From Strix aluco (taxonomy: Eukaryota; Chordata; Aves; Strigiformes; Strigidae), in assembly GCF_031877795.1 (NCBI RefSeq), contig NC_133971.1, forward strand, positions 89,644,704 to 89,708,703: a stretch of DNA of 64,000 nucleotides, in the 5' to 3' direction. Under the pieces are notes generated by a model, which worked only from the letters and a program-made list of their open reading frames with translations, had not been told where the DNA came from and did not search any database. Both the position numbers and the translations under genes were made by a program. Position 1 is the first letter of the stretch. Each line of letters opens with the position of its first letter. Positions 58,168 through 64,000 of this stretch are shown piece after piece.

Positions 58168-58638
58168 TTAGTCCCCACGATTTCCCCGAAGAGTCCGCCC
58201 ATTTCCATGGAGCTCATTGTAATATGTGCCGCCCCGTGGTCCTCCATACGCGCATGCCCAGGTGTTCATGGTGGCTGTGCTGGCGGGGGGGGTGGGGGGG
58301 TGGTGTCGGCCTGCAGTCCCTTCTCCCCACACCCAGCTTGCGCGCAGGTACAGCTTGGCAGGCACTGCCAAGGCTGTCGTTGTTCTCACTTTGAGCGGAC
58401 GTCGTGGTTTTGTTGGGGACTCTGTAGCGTACTCCTTTAGAACAACAGGATGCTGGGGGTGGGAAGTGGTGGCCACGGAGCAGCAATGTTGAGACAAACA
58501 ATGTCTAACACAGTTCCTTACACCACCCCGTGGCTCAACATTGCTGTCTTCGTGGTGGCGATAAAGATAATAGTACAGAGAGAGAGAGAGAAAGACCAGA
58601 AAAGCGCAAAATGCAACAAAGAACAAGATTTCCCGCAA
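58168..58638 (-). other. Long reading frame crossing into the 3' LTR
   Basis: This is a 156-codon open frame with no ATG at its start (TTG). A hydrophobic stretch (residues 5-25) is followed by a polar His/Arg region, then about 118 codons inside the U3 of the LTR. The LTR part is also open in the right copy, and the LTR differences change only single residues. The topology resembles that of LTR-encoded type II membrane proteins, but the GC-rich U3 is open in other frames as well, so this may be chance. Confidence 0.2.
58285..58300 (+). other. G-run pair in LTR U3 (G-quadruplex candidate)
   Basis: Runs of eight and seven G are separated by one T, with further GG pairs after. The strand is antisense to the provirus. 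The same run is at 63365-63380 in the other LTR. Confidence 0.4.
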
Positions 58639-58712
58639 ATTTTTCTTTCTATAAACATGTCTTTAACAATATCCTTAACAGCTATAAGCATTTTTACTAA
58701 CAAACATATCAT
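58518..58712 (-). CDS. Possible third small membrane ORF at the 3' LTR edge
   Basis: The ATG at 58712 opens 64 codons that end a few bases inside the 3' LTR. A moderately hydrophobic start, a basic RKICGK patch and a second hydrophobic stretch of about 22 residues can be seen. It sits at the same relative position after an AT-rich spacer as the two CPCK ORFs but lacks the CPCK motif. An overlapping frame is also hydrophobic, so coding status is doubtful. Confidence 0.25.
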   Translation of the reverse strand: MICLLVKMLIAVKDIVKDMFIERKICGKSCSLLHFALFWSFSLSLCTIIFIATTKTAMLSHGVV

Positions 58713-58830
58713 TAACAACAAATATAAACATTTTTAACTGACAAACACATAACCAATAACATCTTTTAACAGATATATCATGCTTACAACTAACCAACTT
58801 TATAAAGCCAAAGCATCTTATGAACTAATT

Positions 58831-58986
58831 TTAAGGTTCCGATGAATTGACAGAAGAACGTAATGGCAGTTTACATGATTGGCATTTACAGGGACAAAAA
58901 AGGAGAATAAGCATAACAATTAGGATAGCAATTAAAAAAGCAAAGATTACAACATGAATCAAAATCAAATCTGATACATCTTCCAT
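58831..58986 (-). CDS. Small membrane ORF with CPCK motif (51 codons)
   Basis: The ATG at 58986 gives a short acidic start (MEDVSD), a hydrophobic segment from about residue 7 to 30, then CPCKCQSCK and a short polar tail. An in-frame ATG at 59127 would add 47 residues, but that extension is not membrane-like. The Cys block right after the membrane matches the ORF at 59267-59620 in protein and DNA. The AT-rich flanks and the GCGCATGC-containing stretch upstream are shared too. A single-pass membrane protein with an acylated tail is the plain reading; its role is unknown. Confidence 0.45.
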   Translation of the reverse strand: MEDVSDLILIHVVIFAFLIAILIVMLILLFCPCKCQSCKLPLRSSVNSSEP

Positions 58987-59113
58987 CTTTGCCCGCGGTT
59001 TTAACCAAAATACCACAAAATGTTTGAGACTCTGGCCGTCCACACCGTCCGCTGCAGTTGGGATCAGCATGCGCAGCAGGAAAAAATTCCTTTCCCTGCC
59101 CCCTTTTTCCCAC

Positions 59114-59125
59114 TGCGCATGCGCC
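59114..59125. promoter_or_regulatory. NRF-1-like palindrome inside the retrovirus
   Basis: The palindrome GCGCATGCGC lies between the two CPCK units, and a related site is near 59718. NRF-1 binds this core in CpG-rich promoters. An internal promoter is only a possibility. Confidence 0.3.
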
Positions 59126-59266
59126 ATTAGGGCCTAGAAACTTCTTTCTCAAACTTAAAAGTAAATAAACAACACTATCTATAACAATATTAACAACCTC
59201 CTAAATAAACTTATAAAAAGATAACAATAACAATATTGACTAACAGGTTTTGAACTAATTTTAAGG

Positions 59267-59620
59267 TTAAAGCGCTGTCTCAGCCAGGATCGGGGAATGC
59301 GTCCTCGGTTCTATCCCAACCTGGACTGAGGAATGCGATCTTGGTTCCATTTCGAACTGGACCGAGGAATGAGCTCTCGGCTCTGTCTCAGACCGGACCG
59401 AGGAATGTGCCCTTGGTCCCGTCTTAGGGCGGACCGAGAAATGTGCTCTCGATCCTTGACGGCGGGGAGGGGAGGGAGATGGTTGTTTACATGAGACAGC
59501 ACAACTACAAGACGGTTTACATGGACACTTACCGGACGAAAACATACAAAACGCAAGAGTAAATACAGCAATAGCCAACAAAGTAAGAGCCAGAAAATCA
59601 AGTATTAAAAGGGCATACAT
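59267..59620 (-). CDS. Small membrane ORF with CPCK motif and 12-residue repeats
   Basis: The ATG at 59620 opens 117 codons. Residues 2-26 are strongly hydrophobic, followed by a Cys-rich juxtamembrane block (KCPCKPSCSC, then SCK), typical of palmitoylated tails. A Pro/Arg linker follows, then five 12-residue repeats of the form xPRAHSSVxxET encoded by a 36-bp tandem repeat. It lies 3' of env, where simple retroviruses have no gene. The block CPCK also occurs in the ORF at 58831-58986, and the DNA around the two aligns, so they are duplicates. A splice-donor-like GTAAGT lies inside it. The longer reading starting at 59635 uses GTG. No known family recognised. Confidence 0.5.
   Translation of the reverse strand: MYALLILDFLALTLLAIAVFTLAFCMFSSGKCPCKPSCSCAVSCKQPSPSPPRRQGSRAHFSVRPKTGPRAHSSVRSETEPRAHSSVQFEMEPRSHSSVQVGIEPRTHSPILAETAL
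59287..59466 (-). repeat. Five-copy 36-bp tandem repeat
   Basis: Units start at 59287, 59323, 59359, 59395 and 59431, each built on ggaYYgaggaatg on the plus strand. The period is a multiple of three and the minus-strand reading stays open through all five copies, giving a 12-residue protein repeat in the ORF at 59267-59620. Confidence 0.9.
59527..59533 (-). promoter_or_regulatory. Candidate internal splice donor
   Basis: The minus strand reads CCG then GTAAGT just after the membrane segment of the 117-codon ORF. If used, the membrane exon would be joined to another downstream exon. The duplicate ORF lacks this site. Confidence 0.35.
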
Positions 59621-59762
59621 TCTGATTACTATCACAAGATATAATGCCGAAGGATAACTGGTGGTCAGACTTGCCTGAGCCGGGAATCCGCCAAAATGGG
59701 CGCCCCCAGCCCAGAGCGCATGTGCGGTTTAGGCCTAAAAGCGTCTATCCTAAGTTCAAAAT

Positions 59763-60717
59763 TTAAATGATTGGTACAGCTACAGGCTTTGGTTGGCGAA
59801 CAATACGAATCTGCTTTACACCATCAGGTGAGACAGTAGATATAAATTGCATGTTAGAGACAACACGTTGGACTAACTGAATAAAGCAAGGAATAACACA
59901 CGGCAAAAACATCAAGGCGGCAAATGCACATATGAGATAAAATAGAAGCTGCTTTACCCATGGTGCTCCGGGTAGCCACGACCATAGATCACCACTCCAA
60001 CCATTCCATGTTTGAACGGGGACATGAGCTAGTTTCCTAATGTCTGTGGTTAGCTGAAGGACTACTTCACCTACATCGGCTATTTCCAGACAACAATTAG
60101 AAACATTTAGTTTTCCACACACTCCTCCCTCTTCAGCTAGTAGGTGGTCTAAAACCATGCGATGTTGAAGGATTGCAGTGTGCATCTGTTGAGATTGTTG
60201 AGTTCAAGGTCTATATTAGTTATTATCGGTTCATTGGGATTCCAAGTGGCAGGCCCATAATGCTCAATAATTCTTTTAGGGGGCCACTCATTTTCCCCCC
60301 ACTTTTGAGTTTCACCTATTTTAAACTCAACAGATCGCTGGTTGCGGACAATCCTTTTGTTCCCTAACTTATCATATAATTTTATTCCCAACTGAGGTAG
60401 TGGGTTGTTATACCACCCCGTGACTGGAGTGGTGGCCTACAATAGGGGTCATAATAATCAAAGCCTGGGAATAAAGCCCATTCACAAACACTTTCCCCGA
60501 CTCGTACTCCTCTCTCTTTTTGTCCATTTAAGGCAACAAGTACCTTTTCCAGGAAAGTGGAGTTGCCAGGGATCAGCATCCTCAGTCCAGTATGGACTGT
60601 ATTGAAATTGCTGACCCACCATTCTTGGTTAGCACTTAGAGAGCCAGAGCTTCCTCCGGAACCAAGGGAGAGGAGAACGGTCGCCCAGAACAGTTTCGAC
60701 GATGGTACGCAACACAT
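59763..60717 (-). pseudogene. env: Env glycoprotein remnant, frameshifted and shortened
   Basis: Env starts at the ATG at 60717 with a signal-peptide-like segment (KLFWATVLLSLGSGG) and a surface-unit start with one N-glycosylation site (NST). The frame is lost near 60430-60450. A second frame carries more surface-like sequence to about 60190, where a third frame begins the transmembrane subunit. That part has a heptad region, an immunosuppressive-domain-like stretch (LDHLLAEEGG), a Cys with seven residues before Cys-Cys, a hydrophobic anchor and a tail of about 35 residues. At about 320 codons it is well short of a usual env, and no furin site or fusion peptide is visible, so an internal deletion at the surface/transmembrane junction is likely. 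It cannot encode a working envelope as it stands. Confidence 0.8.
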
Positions 60718-60776
60718 CCTACAAATATTAATAAGGCAACAAACATCAATACTATACAAAGGGTCAAAAACCACAT
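60636..60776 (-). CDS. Small membrane ORF overlapping env start (46 codons)
   Basis: This is the first ATG after the env splice acceptor, in a different frame from env. The predicted product is almost all hydrophobic from residue 2 to about 23, followed by YHRRNC and a short tail ending EEALAL, so it would be a single-pass or signal-anchored membrane peptide. The ATG has pyrimidines at -3 and +4, a weak context, while the env ATG 59 nt downstream has A at -3, so leaky scanning could serve both. It may be only an upstream ORF with regulatory effect. I recognise no family. Confidence 0.4.
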   Translation of the reverse strand: MWFLTLCIVLMFVALLIFVGCVAYHRRNCSGRPFSSPLVPEEALAL

Positions 60777-60826
60777 AAGGATCCCCCGACGTGACTCAGT
60801 ATATCGTTCTCCGGGGGAGGTTTGAC

Positions 60827-60860
60827 CTGCGAGAGAAAAGGAAAGAAAAATCTTCTCGGT
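60827..60860 (-). promoter_or_regulatory. Splice acceptor for env mRNA
   Basis: On the minus strand a nearly pure pyrimidine tract of about 25 nt runs into GCAG then G, with the exon starting at 60826. It lies just downstream of the gag stop, where an env acceptor is expected once pol is missing. The first ATG after it is at 60776 and the env ATG at 60717. Confidence 0.7.
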
Positions 60861-60889
60861 TCCTTTTGAGAACCAGAGGTGAGTTATAA

Positions 60890-62605
60890 TCAGAAAGATG
60901 GAATAATCCACCTTGTATTAATTTTGTGCTCCTTTCTATAAGCATCTTTGGCCTTCCAGGTGTACTTATTAAGGGGTGTGTCCAACACCAGCGGCACTGT
61001 GCCCACTGTAGGAAGTGCGACCAAGACAGGTTGTCCTGGAAAATGAGATGGATTGCTGGGGGTGGAGGTGTAACAGCTGCGAGCTGTCCTCCAGGCCGGG
61101 CAGGAGGCAACTGACCTTGCCATCCTCTTTAGGGACCTGGAGACCTTGTGCAGTGACACCCGCCAGTTCTGCACAAGTTGTTCTAATTTTTGGGTTGGGA
61201 GTCCGTCCATCAAGTCACTGGGAATGCCTTTCTGAAGCCCTAGTTGCCACAGTCCCTGTCGAGTTAGGGGTCTCTCTCTCCCAGAATTCTGACATCGGGG
61301 TGATCCCAAGCCTTGGCCCTTCCTCATGGATGATTGTCGCCCATTCATTTGCTCCACAGCCCGTACGACCTTGGTTTCAGTTCTTTGGGATGATCCACCA
61401 ATGGGGCCATATTTTCTCCCAAAATTAATCAATTCCTGGGCTACCTCTCCCCATGTCCATACTTTCCTCCCTGGCTGTCGGTGGTCAGGGGTCACTATCC
61501 CCTCCAGAGCAGCCGTCATTCTTTCCGCATTGGGGGTGTTTTGAATCTTCCCTTGCAACTGAATGCCAATGGGTTTCAAGGAGTCAGGAAGTCCTCGTAT
61601 CAGGGGAGTCATCCTCTCTGGGTCCACAGGCATCATCATCGGGGAGCCCTGGTTAGGCTTGAGCTCCCGATCATACATCATCTGCAGGCAGGCTGCCTTC
61701 TGCACACTTTCCACTAACTGATCCACCGTTCCTGTTATGGCAAGGGGATCCCCCCTCTCCAAGGGGTTCAGCCCTCCAGCCCAGTACGCAACTCTCTGAG
61801 TCAATGACCATGGGGCTCGGCGATCGCCGGTCCTTAAAAACACACCCGGACCCCAATATCCTTCTGCTTCTTTGTCTGACAATAAGATTCCATCCCCTCC
61901 TGACAAAGACACTCTCCACACATATTCTGTCTCTGATTCCTTTGCAGTCCTTGCAAAATCTTTTTTCAACTTTGCCAATTCGGTTGATGTAAATGGGACT
62001 TCTTTGGTGATAACCTGAGGACGCTTATCTCTATCGTCCTCGTACACATACTCGGTTTTAACCAGTGGATACATATGGGGGGGGCTTTTTACGGTTTCTT
62101 TTGCCTTTTGCAAATCCCCTTGGGGATAAATTTGCCGTATCCTCTTCTCCAGAAGTTTCACCTCTGCCTTCGCCAGAGTATCCGTTTTCCTCAAAAGTTG
62201 CTCCCTCAATTCATCCTTTAATATTATATTTTGTTTCTTCTCCTTCTCTAGAAATTCTTTGGTTTCTTTCAATTGTTCCTGCAGGGTCTGTATGACTCTC
62301 TGCAGGGAGTCTATTACCATATCAGTTTGATTCAACTTCTGCCTTTTCTCTTCCACCGCAGCTGCCAGACTGGCACCCAGGACTGCACATATAAAACCTT
62401 TGCCCTTGCCAGACCTGACTTTCGCATCTTTCTGCAGGGCAACAATCCTATCAGTAACAGCCTGTAAGTTGTACCAATTCCCTCGGGCCCAATCCATTCC
62501 AGGCACCGAAGGTCTTGATTTATGTTTCTCTAACAATTTAAACAAAGTTTCCTTCCCTATCTTGGATACTTCCTCTTTTGAGGGGTTTTCTAAAGCAATA
62601 CTCAT
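60890..62605 (-). CDS. Gag-like polyprotein, open, no nucleocapsid zinc finger
   Basis: This is an intact ORF of 571 codons. The ATG at 62605 is chosen because the only in-frame upstream extension begins with TTG; its context has A at -3. Residues 84-158 form a long charged coiled coil. YPQGDL at 160-165 fits a YPX3L ALIX-binding late motif. A Tyr-rich acidic stretch follows near 185-191. Residues 205-400 look like a capsid region with conserved-looking Trp and Gly positions. The C-terminal 100 residues are basic and Pro-rich, with no CX2CX4HX4C finger. The last part may come from the junction where pol was lost. Gag normally forms the particle shell and packages RNA; without nucleocapsid and protease it is unlikely to build a mature particle. 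The layout recalls ENS-1/ERNI coiled-coil gag proteins of chicken, an unverified comparison. Confidence 0.85.
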   Translation of the reverse strand: MSIALENPSKEEVSKIGKETLFKLLEKHKSRPSVPGMDWARGNWYNLQAVTDRIVALQKDAKVRSGKGKGFICAVLGASLAAAVEEKRQKLNQTDMVIDSLQRVIQTLQEQLKETKEFLEKEKKQNIILKDELREQLLRKTDTLAKAEVKLLEKRIRQIYPQGDLQKAKETVKSPPHMYPLVKTEYVYEDDRDKRPQVITKEVPFTSTELAKLKKDFARTAKESETEYVWRVSLSGGDGILLSDKEAEGYWGPGVFLRTGDRRAPWSLTQRVAYWAGGLNPLERGDPLAITGTVDQLVESVQKAACLQMMYDRELKPNQGSPMMMPVDPERMTPLIRGLPDSLKPIGIQLQGKIQNTPNAERMTAALEGIVTPDHRQPGRKVWTWGEVAQELINFGRKYGPIGGSSQRTETKVVRAVEQMNGRQSSMRKGQGLGSPRCQNSGRERPLTRQGLWQLGLQKGIPSDLMDGLPTQKLEQLVQNWRVSLHKVSRSLKRMARSVASCPAWRTARSCYTSTPSNPSHFPGQPVLVALPTVGTVPLVLDTPLNKYTWKAKDAYRKEHKINTRWIIPSF

Positions 62606-62663
62606 TTTTCTCCAAAGCAAAACAACAACTCCTCAGTTACAGAATATTACACAATGTCAAATT

Positions 62664-62840
62664 TCCCCTGTTCACTCTCAGGAGGCCAAATCTGAATTTA
62701 ACACAAAAGCAATGCAAAGGGGATTTATCGTCCTGAGAGGGCCACACCTGGGTATGCAAGTACCCCCTGTTCAGTCTCAGGAGGTCACAACTTACTGTAA
62801 CACAAAAAGGGGGTTATTTCATCCTGAGAGGTTTGCATCT
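62664..62840 (-). repeat. Tandem hairpin-forming repeats in the retroviral leader
   Basis: Two diverged copies of a unit of about 90-99 bp lie between the primer site and gag. Each copy holds its own inverted repeat: 62675-62683 with 62731-62739 (nine paired bases), and 62775-62782 with 62822-62829 (eight paired bases). A double hairpin in this position is where retroviral RNA packaging and dimerisation signals lie, so that role is inferred. Confidence 0.6.
62790..62796 (-). promoter_or_regulatory. Candidate splice donor in the leader
   Basis: The minus strand reads ACA then GTAAGT, with the intron starting at 62795. It lies after the primer site and before gag, as expected for the donor of subgenomic env mRNA. 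It sits in only one of the two leader repeats. Confidence 0.55.
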
Positions 62841-62877
62841 AACACAGCAAGTTAGTACAGCACTCTCGTCTCAAGGG

Positions 62878-62895
62878 ATCCTGTCCGTGACGCCA
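62878..62895 (-). promoter_or_regulatory. Primer-binding site, probably tRNA-Ser
   Basis: The minus strand reads TGGCGTCACGGACAGGAT, starting 8 nt inside the 5' LTR edge. From my knowledge of vertebrate tRNAs this is complementary, with about one mismatch in 18, to the 3' end of a tRNA-Ser(CGA) whose acceptor stem begins GTCACG. tRNA-Asn shares only the first seven bases. The 8-nt gap from the LTR is longer than usual. Confidence 0.7.
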
Positions 62896-62903
62896 ATTTA
62901 AAA

Positions 62904-63602
62904 TGTCCCGATCCAATATCGGGGCAGGTTCTTAAACGATCCCAAGAGCGAGATTAAGACACAAACGAGGTCAGATGCTGTATAACCTTGTGAACTTTAT
63001 TTCCCGTAACAATTAGTAATTGCGATAGGACAGAGAGAAAAGGAAAGAGAAAGTCAGAATCCCTAAGCCAGAAAACAGTAGAGATGCAGCTAATTACCGC
63101 CACCACCAGGGATCCAATGGTGTTCCGTAGACTCGGCCTCAGTGCAGGTGGTGGTGCTCCAAGCTCCGCCGAGGTCCCAGCTCCAGGTAACAGTTGTTAG
63201 TGGCAGGTTGCAAAGACAGTGGCCCCAAGAGAGGAGTACGCAGTCCTTTAGTCCCCACGATTTCCCCGAAGAGTCCGCCCATTTCCACGGAGCTCATTGT
63301 AATATGTGCCGCCCCGTGGTCCTCCATATGCGCATGCCCAGGTGTTCATGGTGGCTGTGCTGGCGGGGGGGGTGGGGGGGTGGTGTCGGCCTGCAGTCCC
63401 TTCTCCCCGCACCCAGCTTGCGCGCAGGTACAGCTTGGCAGGCACTGCCAAGGCTGTCGTTGTTCTCACTTTGAGCGGACGTCGTGGTTTTGTTGGGGAC
63501 TCTGTAGCGTACTCCTTTAGAACAACAGGATGCTGGGGGTGGGAAGTGGTGGCCACGGAGCAGCAATGTTGAGACAAACAATGTCTAACACAGTTCCTTA
63601 CA
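62904..63602 (-). repeat. 5' LTR of the endogenous retrovirus
   Basis: This 699-bp copy matches 57824-58522 except at four transitions: positions 63118, 63288, 63329 and 63409. On the minus strand it starts TGTAAGG and ends GGGACA. It should carry the promoter. I see no clear TATA box. The U3 part is GC-rich, with a GCGCATGC core similar to NRF-1 sites around 63330. The two LTRs differ next to this core (position 63329, T here and C in the other copy). Confidence 0.96.
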
Positions 63603-63607
63603 GACCT
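63603..63607. repeat. Target-site duplication, right copy
   Basis: The sequence gacct directly follows the right LTR and matches 57819-57823 exactly. Confidence 0.9.
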
Positions 63608-64000
63608 TCATGCAAAATTTATGCCCTTATGTCCAAGACAGTGATCCTCAAACAACTTCAGCTTCTGTAAAGGCATAGTAATCTATGTTTTCTGGTATAA
63701 ACCCAGTTCTGTTTTTTCACCTGAGTATGGTGGCAGCCAACTTGGTCTACATAAACTCATTTACAATTCTTCAAATCTCAACTGGAGATTTGAACAACCT
63801 CGTCTAATCTGGCCCTGATTCTGGCCCCTTCTTCTATGATAAATAGGGATTCTTATGCCCACTACCCTCAAGTGGCTCAATCATTAGAAATGCTCACAGT
63901 TCATCTACTATCTATCCATGGAGTTGAATACAGAACAAAGTACAGTAGTTAGGGGAACTTTCACACTTATATATGACCAAAAGAAGTGAGTCTGTGTATG
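63608..64000. other. Right flank of the retrovirus, no gene
   Basis: Host sequence continuing the left flank that was interrupted by the insertion. Confidence 0.7.

Larger units (their letters stand above)
57824..58522 (-). repeat. 3' LTR of the endogenous retrovirus
   Basis: This is the second 699-bp LTR, colinear with the right copy at an offset of 5080 bp and without indels. It supplies the polyadenylation signal at 57916-57921. The base next to its internal edge on the minus strand shows only a short G-rich stretch, a weak polypurine tract for a retrovirus. Confidence 0.96.
58822..59768 (-). repeat. Diverged tandem duplication behind the CPCK ORFs
   Basis: Two units align: about 58825-59175 and 59250-59768. 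Shared landmarks are the left-end string gaactaattttaaggtt (exact in both), a gtttacatg block over the Cys motif, a GCGCAT(G/T)GC-type block, an aggcctA block, and the final run near ttcaaa. The right unit is longer because of the 36-bp repeats. Spacers between units are rich in taacaa. Confidence 0.6.
57824..63602 (-). mobile_element. Young pol-less endogenous retrovirus with two LTRs
   Basis: Two direct 699-bp LTRs bound a 4381-bp interior. The LTRs begin TG and end CA and sit between perfect 5-bp target duplications (gacct). Primer-binding site, gag and env all read on the minus strand, so the 5' LTR is on the right. The interior holds an open gag-like ORF, a degraded env and several small membrane ORFs. 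No protease, reverse transcriptase or integrase motif appears in any available reading frame, and a normal provirus would need about 3 kb more for pol. LTR identity is about 99.4 percent, which implies recent insertion. The element must have been mobilised by enzymes supplied in trans. Class assignment is uncertain: the 5-bp duplication and serine-tRNA primer hint at a class III-like or unusual lineage, while the env transmembrane domain is of the gamma-type Cys-Cys-Cys class. Confidence 0.95.

Noticed and set aside
58062..58492. Overlapping plus-strand frames in the LTR (88-110 codons), repeated at 63142-63572
   Set aside because: They are antisense to the provirus and open because U3 is GC-rich and stop-poor; several frames are open at once.
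61015..62855. Plus-strand frames opposite gag
   Set aside because: Shadows of the gag ORF, with no domain of their own.
1..64000. CRISPR arrays, bacterial operons, tRNA or rRNA genes
   Set aside because: None found; the sequence is vertebrate and no cloverleaf or rRNA block was recognised by eye.

Overview
The window reads as avian genomic DNA, probably intergenic or deep-intronic. It is AT-rich and I recognise no host protein-coding gene. The bird assignment rests on three CR1 LINE pieces (one with the typical 3' end of short ATTCTRTG-type repeats), a solo LTR beginning with the TGTCCTGGTTTTGGC signature of avian class III (ERVL) LTRs, ancient MIR-like SINE relics, and sparse repeats overall. 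I cannot name the species.

Layout. Positions 1-57800 are mostly unique non-coding sequence carrying old repeats: MIR-like relics near 3.7, 3.9, 34.1, 35.8 and 51.0 kb; fold-back repeats near 11.1, 13.55, 14.0 and 28.4 kb; a solo ERVL LTR at 15579-16170; a 66-bp dispersed direct repeat at 22999 and 23908; CR1 pieces at 25.8, 32.5-33.3 and 34.4 kb; and several microsatellites. One segment near 6.06-6.16 kb looks like a possible exon.

The main feature is an endogenous retrovirus on the minus strand, 57824-63602. Its two 699-bp LTRs differ at only four positions (all transitions), and it is flanked by a perfect 5-bp target duplication (gacct). Read on the minus strand the order is: 5' LTR; a primer-binding site best explained by tRNA-Ser; a leader with two tandem hairpin-forming repeats and a splice donor; an intact 571-codon gag-like ORF with a long coiled coil; a strong splice acceptor; a 46-codon membrane ORF overlapping the start of env in another frame; a broken and shortened env; a 1.2-kb region with further small membrane-protein ORFs; and the 3' LTR. 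No protease, reverse transcriptase or integrase is present.

The element is therefore young, lacks pol and must have been copied in trans, yet it keeps an open gag and an array of small transmembrane ORFs. At least two of these are diverged duplicates sharing a Cys-Pro-Cys-Lys motif after the membrane segment. The gag-only coiled-coil architecture resembles the gag-derived ENS-1/ERNI genes described from chicken embryonic cells, but I could not test that relationship. The array of small membrane ORFs 3' of env is the part I could not match to anything known.
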